64,000 nt of DNA from Metarhizobium sp964253915 (GCF_964253915.1 NZ_CAXUSG020000017.1:1-64000); one strand, 5' to 3'. Shown: positions 43,938 through 53,158, numbered from the stretch's first letter. Numbers and translations are program-made. Notes: generated by a model from the letters alone, not told the origin.

Positions 43938-44867
43938 ATGAACAGCCGTGCCACGGACCCCTTGAAGGGGATTCTCCTGAAGATTGCTTCCGTTATGGTG
44001 TTCGTCGGCATGCAGACATTCATCAAAATGGCAGGCCCGGGCATCAATCCGGGGCAAATCACGTTTCATCGCTCCGCCTTTGCCATCGTTCCGATCGTTC
44101 TCTTCCTTGCCTATCGCGGACAATTGCGAGACGCGTTGTACACCCGCAATCCCGTCGGCCACCTGAAACGGGGATCCATCGGCATCCTGGCGATGGGATG
44201 CGGCTTTTACGGCCTCGTGCATCTGCCGATGCCGGAGGCGATCGCCATCGGTTATGCGATGCCGCTGTTTGCCGTGGCCTTCGCAGCGATCTTTCTCGGT
44301 GAGACGGTGCGGGTCTACCGCTGGACCGCGGTCTTGTTCGGCCTGGCAGGCGTGATGATCATCAGCTGGCCCAATCTGACCCTGTTTCTCGATGGCGGCT
44401 TCAGCTCCGAGGCGACGACGGGCGCACTGGCTGTACTGTTTTCGGCAGGGTTGGGCGCAGCCGCGATGATCCAGGTCCGGCAATTGGTACGGGAAGAGAA
44501 GACGACCACCATCGTTCTCTATTTCTCGCTGATCGCCTCTTTGTTTTCCCTGGCGACGCTACCTTTCGGCTGGGATTGGCTGGATTTTCGGGCGACGATG
44601 TATCTGGTGCTGTGCGGCTTCTGCGGCGGAGTCGCCCAGATCCTGCTGACCTCGAGCTATCGCTACGCCGAGGTTTCGATCATTGCGCCGTTCGAATATA
44701 CGTCGATCCTGTTGGGCATCGCCATATCCTACATTCTATTCGACGATGTGCCGACCACGACCATGCTGTTCGGCACGGCTATCGTCGTCTCGGCCGGCAT
44801 CTTCATCATCTATCGCGAGCGGCGGCTGGGACTGTCGCACAAATCGTCGGATACGGCGTCGAAGTAA
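43938..44867 (+). CDS. EamA/DMT-family permease
   Basis: A 309-residue permease with ten membrane segments made of two EamA repeats. The first repeat includes FVGMQTFIKMAGPGINPGQI and GFYGLVHLPMPEAIAIGYAM; the second includes LTSSYRYAEVSIIAPFEYTS and VVSAGIFIIYRERR. These are standard RhaT/EamA features. Substrates of this family are mostly metabolites or amino acids and cannot be told from sequence. It runs alone, ending convergent with the PAS-CPBP gene. Confidence 0.9.
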   Translation: MNSRATDPLKGILLKIASVMVFVGMQTFIKMAGPGINPGQITFHRSAFAIVPIVLFLAYRGQLRDALYTRNPVGHLKRGSIGILAMGCGFYGLVHLPMPEAIAIGYAMPLFAVAFAAIFLGETVRVYRWTAVLFGLAGVMIISWPNLTLFLDGGFSSEATTGALAVLFSAGLGAAAMIQVRQLVREEKTTTIVLYFSLIASLFSLATLPFGWDWLDFRATMYLVLCGFCGGVAQILLTSSYRYAEVSIIAPFEYTSILLGIAISYILFDDVPTTTMLFGTAIVVSAGIFIIYRERRLGLSHKSSDTASK

Positions 44868-44886
44868 ATCCGCCCGCCTGGTTCAG

Positions 44887-45972
44887 TCAGACGAAATGAA
44901 GGGCGAAAGCGGCGGTGCCGCCCACCACATGCACCATGGTCGCGCCGATGAGGTTGCCGTGGCGCAGGAAAAGCCAGCCGAACAACATGCCGGAAATCGC
45001 CGTCACCGCGACGGCAGGCAGTCCGAAATGTGCATGGAAGAGCCCGAAGATCAGAGAGGCGACCAGAACCGAGCGAATGCCGCTACGATCGTTGGTCAGC
45101 CGGGCGAGTGAACTCTGCAGGACGCCGCGGGCCAGCAGTTCCTGCAGGAAGCTGTGCGGCGCATAGAGGATGATCACCAGCAGAAGGCCCACGGGCGAAC
45201 TATAGTCGACCGTTCCGGTCACCGGCTGCGGGGTGCCGACCATATACGACAACCCTACGAGGGCGCCGAGCGCCAGAAGCGAGGCGATGACGCCTTCCCG
45301 CGTGGCCTGCCGCCAGTTGTGGAAGGTAAGCCCGATCGACGCAGCCGGAAGACGTAGCCAGTAGGCCGTCACGAAGACCGGCCCGGCGACAATGACCAGA
45401 TAGGCCCAGGCAAAGGCTGGTGAATAGACGTCCACGTCCAGATACTGGTCGACGATCAGCGTCAGGATGTTGGCGAGGCCGAGCATCGACAGGAACAACA
45501 CTGCGAGGTGGCCGAATTCGGCGCGTTCGCGCAGAGCCTGCACCTTCTCCGACACGTCGCTGATGATGGCGACGACGCCCAGCGCCTTTTCGCTTCCGGT
45601 CTCCTGCATCATGCTGGTGCGGATGGTCAGATGGCGTTCGCTGCCGCTCTGGTGACGAATGACAAGGTCGCGGGTCAGAACGTTGTTGGGAGCATAGATG
45701 GCATCGAGCATGGAATCGATGACATCTGCGAGATCGCTCCTGTGCAGCAGGGCTTCCGCAAAATTTTCACCGACGATGTCCGCTTCTCCGAGCGACAGGA
45801 TGGCGCGCGCCGGTCCGTTCATGGTGATGATCGTCCCGGTCCCGTCGAGCGCGACGACGCCGTCGCGCATGTTCTGGACAATGACCGGAAAGATCACGTC
45901 GCCCCCATCGCGGCTTTCCGCAATGGTCATCGTTTGGGTATCGTCTGCTTGCACGCCATTCCTGCCTGTCAC
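44887..45972 (-). CDS. PAS domain fused to a CPBP-family intramembrane protease
   Basis: A 361-residue protein with an unusual layout. Residues about 22-145 form a soluble PAS sensor (MRDGVVALDGTGTIITMNGP, VVAIISDVSEKVQALRERAE). From about 155 onward there are eight hydrophobic segments, and the C-terminal part is a CPBP (Abi/CAAX protease-like) domain. Its motif 1 is QELLAR at 277-282 in place of EExxxR, motif 2 is FGLFH at 309-313 and motif 3 has His348 (MVHVVGG). The first Glu of motif 1 is replaced by Gln, so activity is uncertain. It suggests a signal-controlled membrane protease. An internal ATG (codon 15) could be the start. Confidence 0.75.
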   Translation of the reverse strand: MTGRNGVQADDTQTMTIAESRDGGDVIFPVIVQNMRDGVVALDGTGTIITMNGPARAILSLGEADIVGENFAEALLHRSDLADVIDSMLDAIYAPNNVLTRDLVIRHQSGSERHLTIRTSMMQETGSEKALGVVAIISDVSEKVQALRERAEFGHLAVLFLSMLGLANILTLIVDQYLDVDVYSPAFAWAYLVIVAGPVFVTAYWLRLPAASIGLTFHNWRQATREGVIASLLALGALVGLSYMVGTPQPVTGTVDYSSPVGLLLVIILYAPHSFLQELLARGVLQSSLARLTNDRSGIRSVLVASLIFGLFHAHFGLPAVAVTAISGMLFGWLFLRHGNLIGATMVHVVGGTAAFALHFV

Positions 45973-46041
45973 ATTGTCCTTTTCGGGATATATGGCACGG
46001 CAAAATCTGTCGATGGCGGGCGATCGATTATTTTTGGTGGC

Positions 46042-47283
46042 CTAGAGGTTGTTTTCCACAGCGGGCGGCACGGACTGGGCGGCGCCCTCGGTTCCCTGCA
46101 TCGGCAGTGCTTTCGACTGGAAGTCGGTCTTGCCCTCCGTGTCAGCGCCCCTCCGGTTCATGCGCCAGGCCGCGTATCCGCTATAGACGGCAAAGCCCAC
46201 GGCCAGGAACCACAGCAGGCCTTTCGGCCCGATGGTTTCCATCAGCGTTCCCCCCATCACCGGTCCGGTCACCGTACCCAGCCCATAAAGGATCATGATC
46301 CCGCTCGAGATCATGACGTATTCGTGCGGCGCGGCACGGTCATTGGCGTGGGCCGAATTCAGCGCATAGATCGGATAAAGGACGGTGCCGACGAAAAAGG
46401 CGGCGATGTAGAGCGGATAGAGATGCGTGACGTCGACAAACGTCATGATGACGCAGGCGACGACGCCGATGGCGCCACAAACGATCATCACCAGCCGGCG
46501 GTCGACCTGGTCGGAGATCCGCCCGATCGGCATCTGCGACAGGGCGCCGCCCGCAAGGACTGCCGCGAGCAGGGTCGCGCCTTCGCCGGTGCTGAGGCCG
46601 ATATTCTGGCCGTAGACGCCGCCGAGGCTGCCCCAGGTGCCGGCGAGCGCACCGGCCACCAGCGCGCCGACGAAAGCGATGGGGGAGAGGCTGTAGAGTT
46701 TCGCCAGGTTGAAACTCGCTTCGGCGATCGGCGCGGGTGATTGGGCCGTGGACAGTGCCGTCGGCAGCAGCGCCAGTGAAAAGATCACGCCGCACAGGAT
46801 GAACAGCTCCGTCGTCTTGGGATCGCCGAGCGGCACCAGATATTGTCCGCCGATCGATCCGACGAGGCAGGTGATCATGTAGACGGAAAACAGCGTGCCG
46901 CGGTTTTCATTGGTGACGCGTTCGTTCAGCCAGCTCTCGATGATCAGATAGCTGCCGGCCATGGCAAAACCGGCAAGCGCGCGGAAAACCACCCAGGCGC
47001 GCCACTCGATCACCAGGGCGCACAGCAGGATGGCCACGGTCAAGAGCGTGATCAACGCACCGAAAACCCGCACATGGCCGACGCGGCGCACCAGCATCGG
47101 CGTGATGATGCACGATAGGGTAAAGCCGAGCGTATAGCCGGTGGCGATGATCGAAATGGTGAGCGTCGACCAGCCTTCCGCAATGGCGCGGATGGGAAGC
47201 ATGTAATTCATCAACCCGAAACCGATCATCATCAGCAGGGTCGATAACATCAGGCTGGCGATCGAAATCAGGCTGCCGAGCAT
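46042..47283 (-). CDS. MFS transporter (YcaD-like)
   Basis: A 413-residue permease with 12 segments. GFGLMNYMLPIRAIAEGWST at the first helix, ESWLNERVTNENRGTLFSVY and GRISDQVDRRLVM (the loop 8-9 MFS motif) resemble the YcaD/YfkF group. The C terminus is a cytoplasmic tail of about 30 polar residues. It is divergent from the gene at 47489, with 205 bases between the starts. Substrate unknown. Confidence 0.88.
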   Translation of the reverse strand: MLGSLISIASLMLSTLLMMIGFGLMNYMLPIRAIAEGWSTLTISIIATGYTLGFTLSCIITPMLVRRVGHVRVFGALITLLTVAILLCALVIEWRAWVVFRALAGFAMAGSYLIIESWLNERVTNENRGTLFSVYMITCLVGSIGGQYLVPLGDPKTTELFILCGVIFSLALLPTALSTAQSPAPIAEASFNLAKLYSLSPIAFVGALVAGALAGTWGSLGGVYGQNIGLSTGEGATLLAAVLAGGALSQMPIGRISDQVDRRLVMIVCGAIGVVACVIMTFVDVTHLYPLYIAAFFVGTVLYPIYALNSAHANDRAAPHEYVMISSGIMILYGLGTVTGPVMGGTLMETIGPKGLLWFLAVGFAVYSGYAAWRMNRRGADTEGKTDFQSKALPMQGTEGAAQSVPPAVENNL

Positions 47284-47488
47284 GGTCTTCCTTTCGGTTT
47301 GTCCACTGTGAGGCTTGCCATGCCGAATGTGACAGGGAGCACTGCGAACGGCGCTACATGGCTTAACCCTGTTGCCCTTTGATTTCCAAGTGTATACTGC
47401 GGTCCCATAAAGGACATGGTTGGCTTTCGACGCAAGAATGCTTGAATGTTGGCTTCGAGCCGGCTGAATACCCTTTTATAGGCAAGGC

Positions 47489-48424
47489 ATGGCTTTTACA
47501 TCCGATGAACTCAAGCGCAATCCGGACTTTATCCGTGCGCTCATATATCTGGCAGTCAATCTGGGGGATTTCCACCGGGAAAACCCGAGGCTTTGCCGTA
47601 CGCTTGTCTCCCATCAGCGGTGGCTGATGGGGCAGGCGGCCTACATGTTGTTTCTGGAGGCCGATCCGGCACAGCCTGGAACCGGCCTCACGTCGGCGCG
47701 CCTCAAGGATCTCATTCTGCAGACCGGCTGCGCCAGCCGCAACACGGTGCTCGCTTTCGTCGAGGAGATGCTCAGCTACCGCTTCGTGCGATACTACCCG
47801 GAGGACGAAGGGCGGCGCTCCCGGCGGCTGGAGCCTACGGAAGTCGTTCGTGCGGGGATGTTTCACTGGCTGCTGGCCAATCTCGCCGCTCTCGATCAAC
47901 TCGATGGCGGAAACAGGGCGCAGACGATGATGATGGACCGCGACCTTGCCGATCCGACGCATCGGCGCGCTGTGCGCATGTGCCTGGAAAGCCAGGCATG
48001 GTGCGAGCCGCCCCGCCGTGTCGCAATGTTCCTGTGGACAGAAGCCGGCGGGTTGGTCATGGACGAGCTCATCTCGCGCATCGAGTTGTCCAAGCAGATC
48101 GATGGCCGGATGAATATCGGGCGCGTGGATGCGCGCGCGCTGGCCGAAAAATTCATGATGTCGCGCACGCATTTGCAGCGCCTGCTGAAGAAGGCGGCTT
48201 CCGATGGATGCATCGGCTGGTATGATGCCAAGCGTGGCGGGGATATGTGGTTTTCCAGCGAATTCCTGACGGAGTATTCCGCCTGGCAGGCGATCAAGTT
48301 TGCCGCCATCGATCAGGCGTTCAAGGCCGCACTGACCGGCGTCGAGCCGGAATACACCGATGAAGAGGCCGATTCCATGCCTGAAAATGCCACCAGGCTT
48401 TTCCAGGCTTGCGGCTTGACCTGA
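47489..48424 (+). CDS. Unrecognised protein with winged-helix-like segments
   Basis: I do not recognise this family. 311 residues, no membrane segment or signal. It is mainly helical with two parts that look like helix-turn-helix units: LTSARLKDLILQTGCASRNT followed by FVEEMLSYRFVRYYPEDEGR (residues about 62-105), and ARALAEKFMMSRTHLQRLLKKA near 205-226, with a wing in GCIGWYDAKRGGDMWFS. The first resembles MarR-type proteins. It is divergent from the MFS gene and could regulate it. A role as a transcription factor is inferred only from these helices. Confidence 0.6.
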   Translation: MAFTSDELKRNPDFIRALIYLAVNLGDFHRENPRLCRTLVSHQRWLMGQAAYMLFLEADPAQPGTGLTSARLKDLILQTGCASRNTVLAFVEEMLSYRFVRYYPEDEGRRSRRLEPTEVVRAGMFHWLLANLAALDQLDGGNRAQTMMMDRDLADPTHRRAVRMCLESQAWCEPPRRVAMFLWTEAGGLVMDELISRIELSKQIDGRMNIGRVDARALAEKFMMSRTHLQRLLKKAASDGCIGWYDAKRGGDMWFSSEFLTEYSAWQAIKFAAIDQAFKAALTGVEPEYTDEEADSMPENATRLFQACGLT

Positions 48425-48643
48425 CAGATCAAAGCGGGATAGCGGCCGACGACGGGTCGATAGAGGTTTCTCTTCGTTGCCTGCCGGCAGGTTCGTCCGC
48501 GATTTGGCTGCAACGCCCGAATTCCTCCGCGGCGCGAACCGCGGATGCGATATAGCCGCAGCTTTCGGAAACCGCATGCAGAAACTGGAAAGGGAAGAGG
48601 CGAGGCATCTGCGTTGCGCCTGCACTCGAAGACGGGCAGTCGA

Positions 48644-48826
48644 TCAACGTTCGCGAAAATCTGCGAAGATCGCCGTCTGCCGCGTGGCATGGCGATAACC
48701 GGTTGCAGTCAGCTGCTCGTTCGTCGCGGAGCCGAAATGATGGTAGTCGCGGCTGGAGCGACCGAAAGTGCCGGCGAGACGGAGGGTCTCGAAGCCGGAA
48801 TGAATGGGGCGAAAACGCGGGGTCAT
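48644..48826 (-). CDS. Possible DUF1127-like small protein (60 aa)
   Basis: The ATG at 48826 gives MTPRFRPIHSGFETLRLAGT and then RDYHHFGSATNEQLTATGYR. The pattern (aromatic, then NEQLTATGYRHATR) resembles the DUF1127 core in which DEQL-AxxG-L-R is typical. It is basic and small, and AGGAACC lies ahead of the start. A larger open frame exists upstream. The region from 48425 to 48643 on either side shows no other credible gene. The identification is weak; it could be a degraded gene. Confidence 0.4.
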   Translation of the reverse strand: MTPRFRPIHSGFETLRLAGTFGRSSRDYHHFGSATNEQLTATGYRHATRQTAIFADFRER

Positions 48827-48873
48827 TGCCTTGGTTCCTAGTCTGAATTTCCTCCCAAGACATGCATAATATA

Positions 48874-48906
48874 TTGCAATGCAACATGATTCTGCAATGC
48901 GGCAAA
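48874..48906. promoter_or_regulatory. TTGCANTGCAA-type operator, copy 1
   Basis: TTGCAATGCAACATGATT is followed by CTGCA and GCAAA. It shares 16 of its first 18 bases with 60697-60714 in another gap. It lies about 45-80 bases before the 60-aa gene on the minus strand. A LysR-type (VtlR/LsrB) site is one possible reading. Confidence 0.5.
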
Positions 48907-48965
48907 GCGGGCGGCTGTTATGCGCGAATTGCATGGCTTTTTTCATATATTTTTAATGTTGGTAA

Positions 48966-49859
48966 TTATTTAAGCAGTTCGCCGGCGCGAGCGCGGAATG
49001 CCAGGAGATCCGCCCACGCCAGCCGTTTGTTGATCGGCGCCGTCAGCAACTCTTGCGGATGCAGGCTGGCAATGGCCGGGACGGTGAGCGAACCGGCTGA
49101 AATTTCTCGCCATTGACCGCGTACGGAGTGTATTGTCTCACTGCCGCCAAAGAAGAACCGGGCGCTGAAATTGCCGAGCAGGAGCACGGCCCGAGGTTTG
49201 GCGAGAGCGAGTTGCTGCTCGATGAACGGGCGGCAGATATCCATCTCCGGCTGCGAAGGCATGCGATTGCCGGGAGGGCGCCACGGCAGGATATTGGTGA
49301 GAAACACCTTGTCCCTTTCCAGGCCGATCGATGCCAGCATGCGATCGAGCAGCTGGCCGGTGCGGCCGGCAAACGGTTCGCCTTCACGGTCGTCGTCAGC
49401 ATTCGGCATCGGCCCGACGATGGCAAGGCCGCTCGAGGCGTCACCCTTTGCGAAAATCGTGCTGCGGGCGGTGCTCTTGAGGTTGCAGCTGTTGAAGTTT
49501 TCCAATGCCGTGCGCAACGCATCCAGCGACTGGGCGCTTTCAGCCGCGAACCTAGCCTGGGCGATGGCCTGGTCGTCCGGGATTGCCGGCGGCGCAGATA
49601 GCGGGCGCTCCCGGATAGCCGGCTGGGCCGTCTTCTCGCGGCTTGCGGCGGTGGGACGGTTTTCGGTCCGGTTTGCAGACGACGTCTGCGGCGACCCCTG
49701 CGCCACAGGGGTGTTTGCCCGGCGTGCCTCCCGGGCTGCCGCGAATTCCTGAAAACGATCGACGGCCTGCTCCTCCAGCATCCAGTCGACACCGGCGTCG
49801 GCATGGAAATGCAGCAGGGCGGCAAGCTCGGCGGCGGTCAGGTCTTGGGCGGCGATCAT
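48966..49859 (-). CDS. Uracil-DNA glycosylase-like protein lacking cluster cysteines
   Basis: A 297-residue protein with a variable N-terminal tail of about 110 residues and a family-4 uracil-DNA glycosylase fold: GEPFAGRTGQLLDRMLASIG, NILPWRPPGNRMPSQPEMD, AVLLLGNFSARFFFGG and SLHPQELLT. The iron-sulfur cysteines are only partly kept: Cys125 and Cys209 remain, but the first position is Phe122 and the CRPP cysteine is Trp193. The motif that is usually GEAPG reads GPMPN. Activity is therefore doubtful; it may be a structural or DNA-binding relative. It reads away from the Hsp70-like gene's end on the same strand. Confidence 0.8.
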   Translation of the reverse strand: MIAAQDLTAAELAALLHFHADAGVDWMLEEQAVDRFQEFAAAREARRANTPVAQGSPQTSSANRTENRPTAASREKTAQPAIRERPLSAPPAIPDDQAIAQARFAAESAQSLDALRTALENFNSCNLKSTARSTIFAKGDASSGLAIVGPMPNADDDREGEPFAGRTGQLLDRMLASIGLERDKVFLTNILPWRPPGNRMPSQPEMDICRPFIEQQLALAKPRAVLLLGNFSARFFFGGSETIHSVRGQWREISAGSLTVPAIASLHPQELLTAPINKRLAWADLLAFRARAGELLK

Positions 49860-49923
49860 GATCCGTGTCTATCGCATCCCGACCCGCCGGGAAAGGCCGG
49901 GATGTGTTGATGAGCGCGGCTGC

Positions 49924-51207
49924 TCAGGCCGTCCACTGCTCGATATCGTTGCGCTCGCCGATCAGGGCGAGGCCGTGGGCGATCGACAGCAGTTCGCCAC
50001 CGCTTTCGATACGGCTGGTCTCGAAGCGTTCGGTGAACAGTCGCCTGACGGCCGGCACGAAGGAGGTGCCGCCGGTCAGGAAGACCTTGTCGATGTCGCC
50101 GGCCCGAGTGTTGGTCTTGGCCAGCACTTCATCCAGTGCGTCCTCGATGCGCGCCAGGTCGGCGGCAATCCAGCTTTCGAAATCAGCACGGTGCACCGTG
50201 GACTTTCCGTCCCGGCCGAGCGGCGGAAAGTTGAACTCCGCTTCGTCGTTTTGCGACAGCGCCATTTTGGTCGCCGAAACGGCCTGATAGAGCGGATATC
50301 CCTCATCATGCTCGATCAGGTCGATGAAGGTCTCGAGTTTTTCCGGTTCAAGGCTGGAGCGCACCAGCTTTTTCAGATCGGCAAATTCCTTCGAGGTCTT
50401 GAACACCGAAAGCTGGTTCCAGCGGCTGAAATTGGCGTAGTAGCCGCTCGGCACTTCCAGCACCTTGTCGAAGCTCTTGAAGTGGCTGCCCTTGCCGATG
50501 CGCGGCGCGACGATGTTGTCGACGATGCGCGAATCGAACTGGTCGCCGGCAACGCCGACGCCGGAATGGCCGACCGGCGTGGCGGTCAGGCGGCCGGCAT
50601 GCGTCTCGAAGCGGATCAGCGAATAGTCGGTGGTGCCGCCGCCGAAATCGGCAACAAGAACGGTGGCATCGGCCTTGAGGTTCTGGGCGAAATAGAAGGC
50701 GGCGGCCACCGGTTCGTAGACATAGTGGATTTCTGGAAAGCCGAGCCGCACCAGTGCATCGTTGTAGCGCGTCATCGCCAGTTCTTCGTCCGGGCTGGCG
50801 CCGGCAAAGCTCACCGGGCGGCCGACGACGAGGCGGGAGACATCGCTGCGCCATTCCGGTCCGGCATAAGATTTCAGCCGCTGCAGGAACACCTCCATCA
50901 GGTCTTCGAAGCTGTAGCGCTTGGCGAAGACCAGTGTGCCCTGGAACAGGGCGCTGGCGGCAAAGGTCTTGATCGACTGCAGGAAACGACAGTCACCGGG
51001 ATTGTCGATGAACTGCTGGATTGCTGCCCGCCCCGCTTCCGTCTTCACGACGGTTGCCTTGTCCTTGAGGAACGACAGGGCCGTCCGCATGCTGTCGCTG
51101 ACGCCGGCATTGCTGGTGAAGGTCATGGAACGGGTGCCTGGCCCGCCGTCACCGAGCGCCAGTACGGTGTTGGTCGTTCCAAAATCGAGACCCAGTGCGC
51201 CAGTCAT
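49924..51207 (-). CDS. Hsp70-like ATPase (YegD family)
   Basis: A 427-residue actin-fold ATPase without a substrate-binding domain. GLDFGTTNTVLALGDG is the phosphate 1 motif, VYEPVAAAFYFAQ and VADFGGGTTDYSL the phosphate 2 and connect motifs, and FLTGGTSFVPAVRRL the adenosine motif. The length and missing C-terminal half match YegD-type proteins, whose role is poorly known. The uracil-DNA glycosylase-like gene lies 64 bases downstream on the same strand, so they may be co-transcribed. Confidence 0.9.
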   Translation of the reverse strand: MTGALGLDFGTTNTVLALGDGGPGTRSMTFTSNAGVSDSMRTALSFLKDKATVVKTEAGRAAIQQFIDNPGDCRFLQSIKTFAASALFQGTLVFAKRYSFEDLMEVFLQRLKSYAGPEWRSDVSRLVVGRPVSFAGASPDEELAMTRYNDALVRLGFPEIHYVYEPVAAAFYFAQNLKADATVLVADFGGGTTDYSLIRFETHAGRLTATPVGHSGVGVAGDQFDSRIVDNIVAPRIGKGSHFKSFDKVLEVPSGYYANFSRWNQLSVFKTSKEFADLKKLVRSSLEPEKLETFIDLIEHDEGYPLYQAVSATKMALSQNDEAEFNFPPLGRDGKSTVHRADFESWIAADLARIEDALDEVLAKTNTRAGDIDKVFLTGGTSFVPAVRRLFTERFETSRIESGGELLSIAHGLALIGERNDIEQWTA

Positions 51208-51336
51208 GTCTGCGCCCTTTCAAACTATCATTTTTGTTGGTGGTGGCCCGAAGGCGCCGGCCGGAGTTTTCCTGACCGGGGTGAAGAGCCGGCGTCTTTG
51301 GCATGAAGTGGCCGCGATGGCAAGCGTTGCCGGCGG

Positions 51337-52236
51337 TCAGGTGGATATTGTCTTGTCGATCCCGCGCGTCTCATCGGCCATGGCGGCAATCCAGGTGCGG
51401 AAGGCTTCCATCGCCGTCGTCACATGCCGGGATTTGAGCCGGGTGAGCCAGTATTGGCCTTTCGAGACATAGATCGGGAAAGGCTGCTCGATCCATCCGG
51501 CGGCCAGGTGTCGTGAAAACATCAGGGGTGGGGCGAGTGCAACGCCTGCGCCCTGCAGCGCCGCCTCCATCATGATCACGGAGGAATCGAACACCAGGCC
51601 GCGGATCGCCGGCGGCTCGACGTGGGCGGCTTCGAACCAGCTCGGCCACTCATCGGCGCGATAGGAGCGCAGCAGCGTCTGGCGGGCCAGATCTTCGGGC
51701 GTTCGCATTTGGGCGGCGAGCGCCGGGATGCACAGCACCGAAAGCGGCGCCTCGAACAGGGCCTCCGCATCCGTATCGTGCCATGCGCCGCTGCCGAACC
51801 GAATGGCATAATCGAGCCCTTCGGCGGCGATATCGACGCGGTTGTTGTTGGTCGAAAGCCGGATGTCGATGAACGGATATTTTTCACGGAAATCGGCAAG
51901 CCGCGGCAGCAGCCAGCCGACCGCCAACGTGCCCACGGCGCCAACCGTCAGGACGTCGCGCAGATGGCCGCCCTCGAAGCGGTCGAGCATGTCGGCCATG
52001 CGGTCGAAGGAATCCTGCAGTGTCGGCAGCAGCGCCATGCCTTCGTCGGTGATCATCAGCCCACGCGGCAATCGGCGGAAAAGCAGGGTGCCGAGCCGTT
52101 GCTCCAGGAGCTTCACCTGATGGCTGACAGCTGCCTGCGTGACGCATAGCTCGATGGCTGCACGGGTGAAACTCAGATGCCGCGCCGATGCCTCGAAAGC
52201 ACGCAGCGCGTTGAGTGGCAAATATGGTCGAACCAT
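51337..52236 (-). CDS. LysR-family regulator, AmpR-like
   Basis: A 299-residue regulator. The start at 52236 gives MVRPYLPLNALRAFEASARH; LSFTRAAIELCVTQAAVSHQ with VKLLEQRLGTLLFRRLPRGL is the winged helix of the GcvA/AmpR subgroup. The effector domain follows (VGAVGTLAVGWLLPRLADF and ALQGAGVALAPPLMF). It is divergent from a class D beta-lactamase gene, 103 bases between starts, so it probably controls that gene in response to cell-wall fragments. This arrangement is as seen for inducible beta-lactamases. Confidence 0.9.
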   Translation of the reverse strand: MVRPYLPLNALRAFEASARHLSFTRAAIELCVTQAAVSHQVKLLEQRLGTLLFRRLPRGLMITDEGMALLPTLQDSFDRMADMLDRFEGGHLRDVLTVGAVGTLAVGWLLPRLADFREKYPFIDIRLSTNNNRVDIAAEGLDYAIRFGSGAWHDTDAEALFEAPLSVLCIPALAAQMRTPEDLARQTLLRSYRADEWPSWFEAAHVEPPAIRGLVFDSSVIMMEAALQGAGVALAPPLMFSRHLAAGWIEQPFPIYVSKGQYWLTRLKSRHVTTAMEAFRTWIAAMADETRGIDKTIST

Positions 52237-52339
52237 GGCAAAGCCCAAATTAAATTCATGCCTCCCCGCAGATATCATCGTTTGTCGCCCGGCTGCAAGA
52301 GACGCTAGAAAGCGGTCATCCAACTGAACGGAGATCGCC

Positions 52340-53158
52340 ATGACCGGGAAATTTCGCCTCTTCACCGCTTTGTTCCTCGCAGGATCAACCCTTTATGCCA
52401 CCGAATTGTCAGCGAAGGAGCCGGGCAGGATTGAGTGCACACTGATCGTCGACGAGGTGAGCGGTGACGTTCTCCATCGTGACGGCATTTGCGACAAGGC
52501 GTTCAGCCCGATGTCCAGCTTCAAATTGCCTTTGGCCATCATGGGGTACGACGCAGGCATTCTCGTCGATGCGCAGAACCCGCAATGGGACTACAAGCCG
52601 GAGTTCGCCGGATCGAAACGCGAGCAGAAGGCGACCAATCCAACGATCTGGGAAAAGGATTCCATCGTCTGGTATTCCCAGGAACTGACGCGGCGCCTCG
52701 GCGAAAACAAGTTCGGGGACTATGTGCAGCGTTTCAACTACGGCAACCGCGATGTCTCCGGCGACGCCGGCAAGAAAAACGGCCTGACGCATGCCTGGCT
52801 GATGTCGTCGCTAAAAATCTCGCCGGAAGAGCAGGTGGCATTCCTGCGCCGTTTTCTACGGGGCGAACTGCCGGTCTCCGAACACGCGATGGATATGACG
52901 CAAGCGATCCTGCCGCATTTTTCCGCCTCTGACTGGGATGTGCAGGGCAAGACCGGCAGCGGCTGGATGAAGACCAAAAGTGGCAAGGTGGACAGGAGCC
53001 GCCCGATCGGCTGGTTCGTCGGCTGGGCCATGCGGGATGAGCGCCGCGTGATCTTCGCCCGACTCGAGGTCAATGCGAAAGATACCGATGGCTATGCAGG
53101 CCTGGAAGCCCGAGGCGAATTTCTCAAGGCACTGCCGCAGATCTCCGAGAAATTCTAG
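52340..53158 (+). CDS. Class D (OXA-type) beta-lactamase
   Basis: A 272-residue periplasmic serine beta-lactamase that hydrolyses penicillins and related antibiotics. The signal peptide covers about residues 1-25. The catalytic motif is Ser59-Ser-Phe-Lys62, followed by Tyr134-Gly-Asn136 (FNYGNRD) and Lys204-Thr-Gly206 (QGKTGSGW). SLKISPEEQVAFLRRF and GWFVGWAMRDERRVIFARL are other family blocks. All the key residues are present. It is transcribed divergently from an AmpR-like regulator. Confidence 0.95.
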   Translation: MTGKFRLFTALFLAGSTLYATELSAKEPGRIECTLIVDEVSGDVLHRDGICDKAFSPMSSFKLPLAIMGYDAGILVDAQNPQWDYKPEFAGSKREQKATNPTIWEKDSIVWYSQELTRRLGENKFGDYVQRFNYGNRDVSGDAGKKNGLTHAWLMSSLKISPEEQVAFLRRFLRGELPVSEHAMDMTQAILPHFSASDWDVQGKTGSGWMKTKSGKVDRSRPIGWFVGWAMRDERRVIFARLEVNAKDTDGYAGLEARGEFLKALPQISEKF

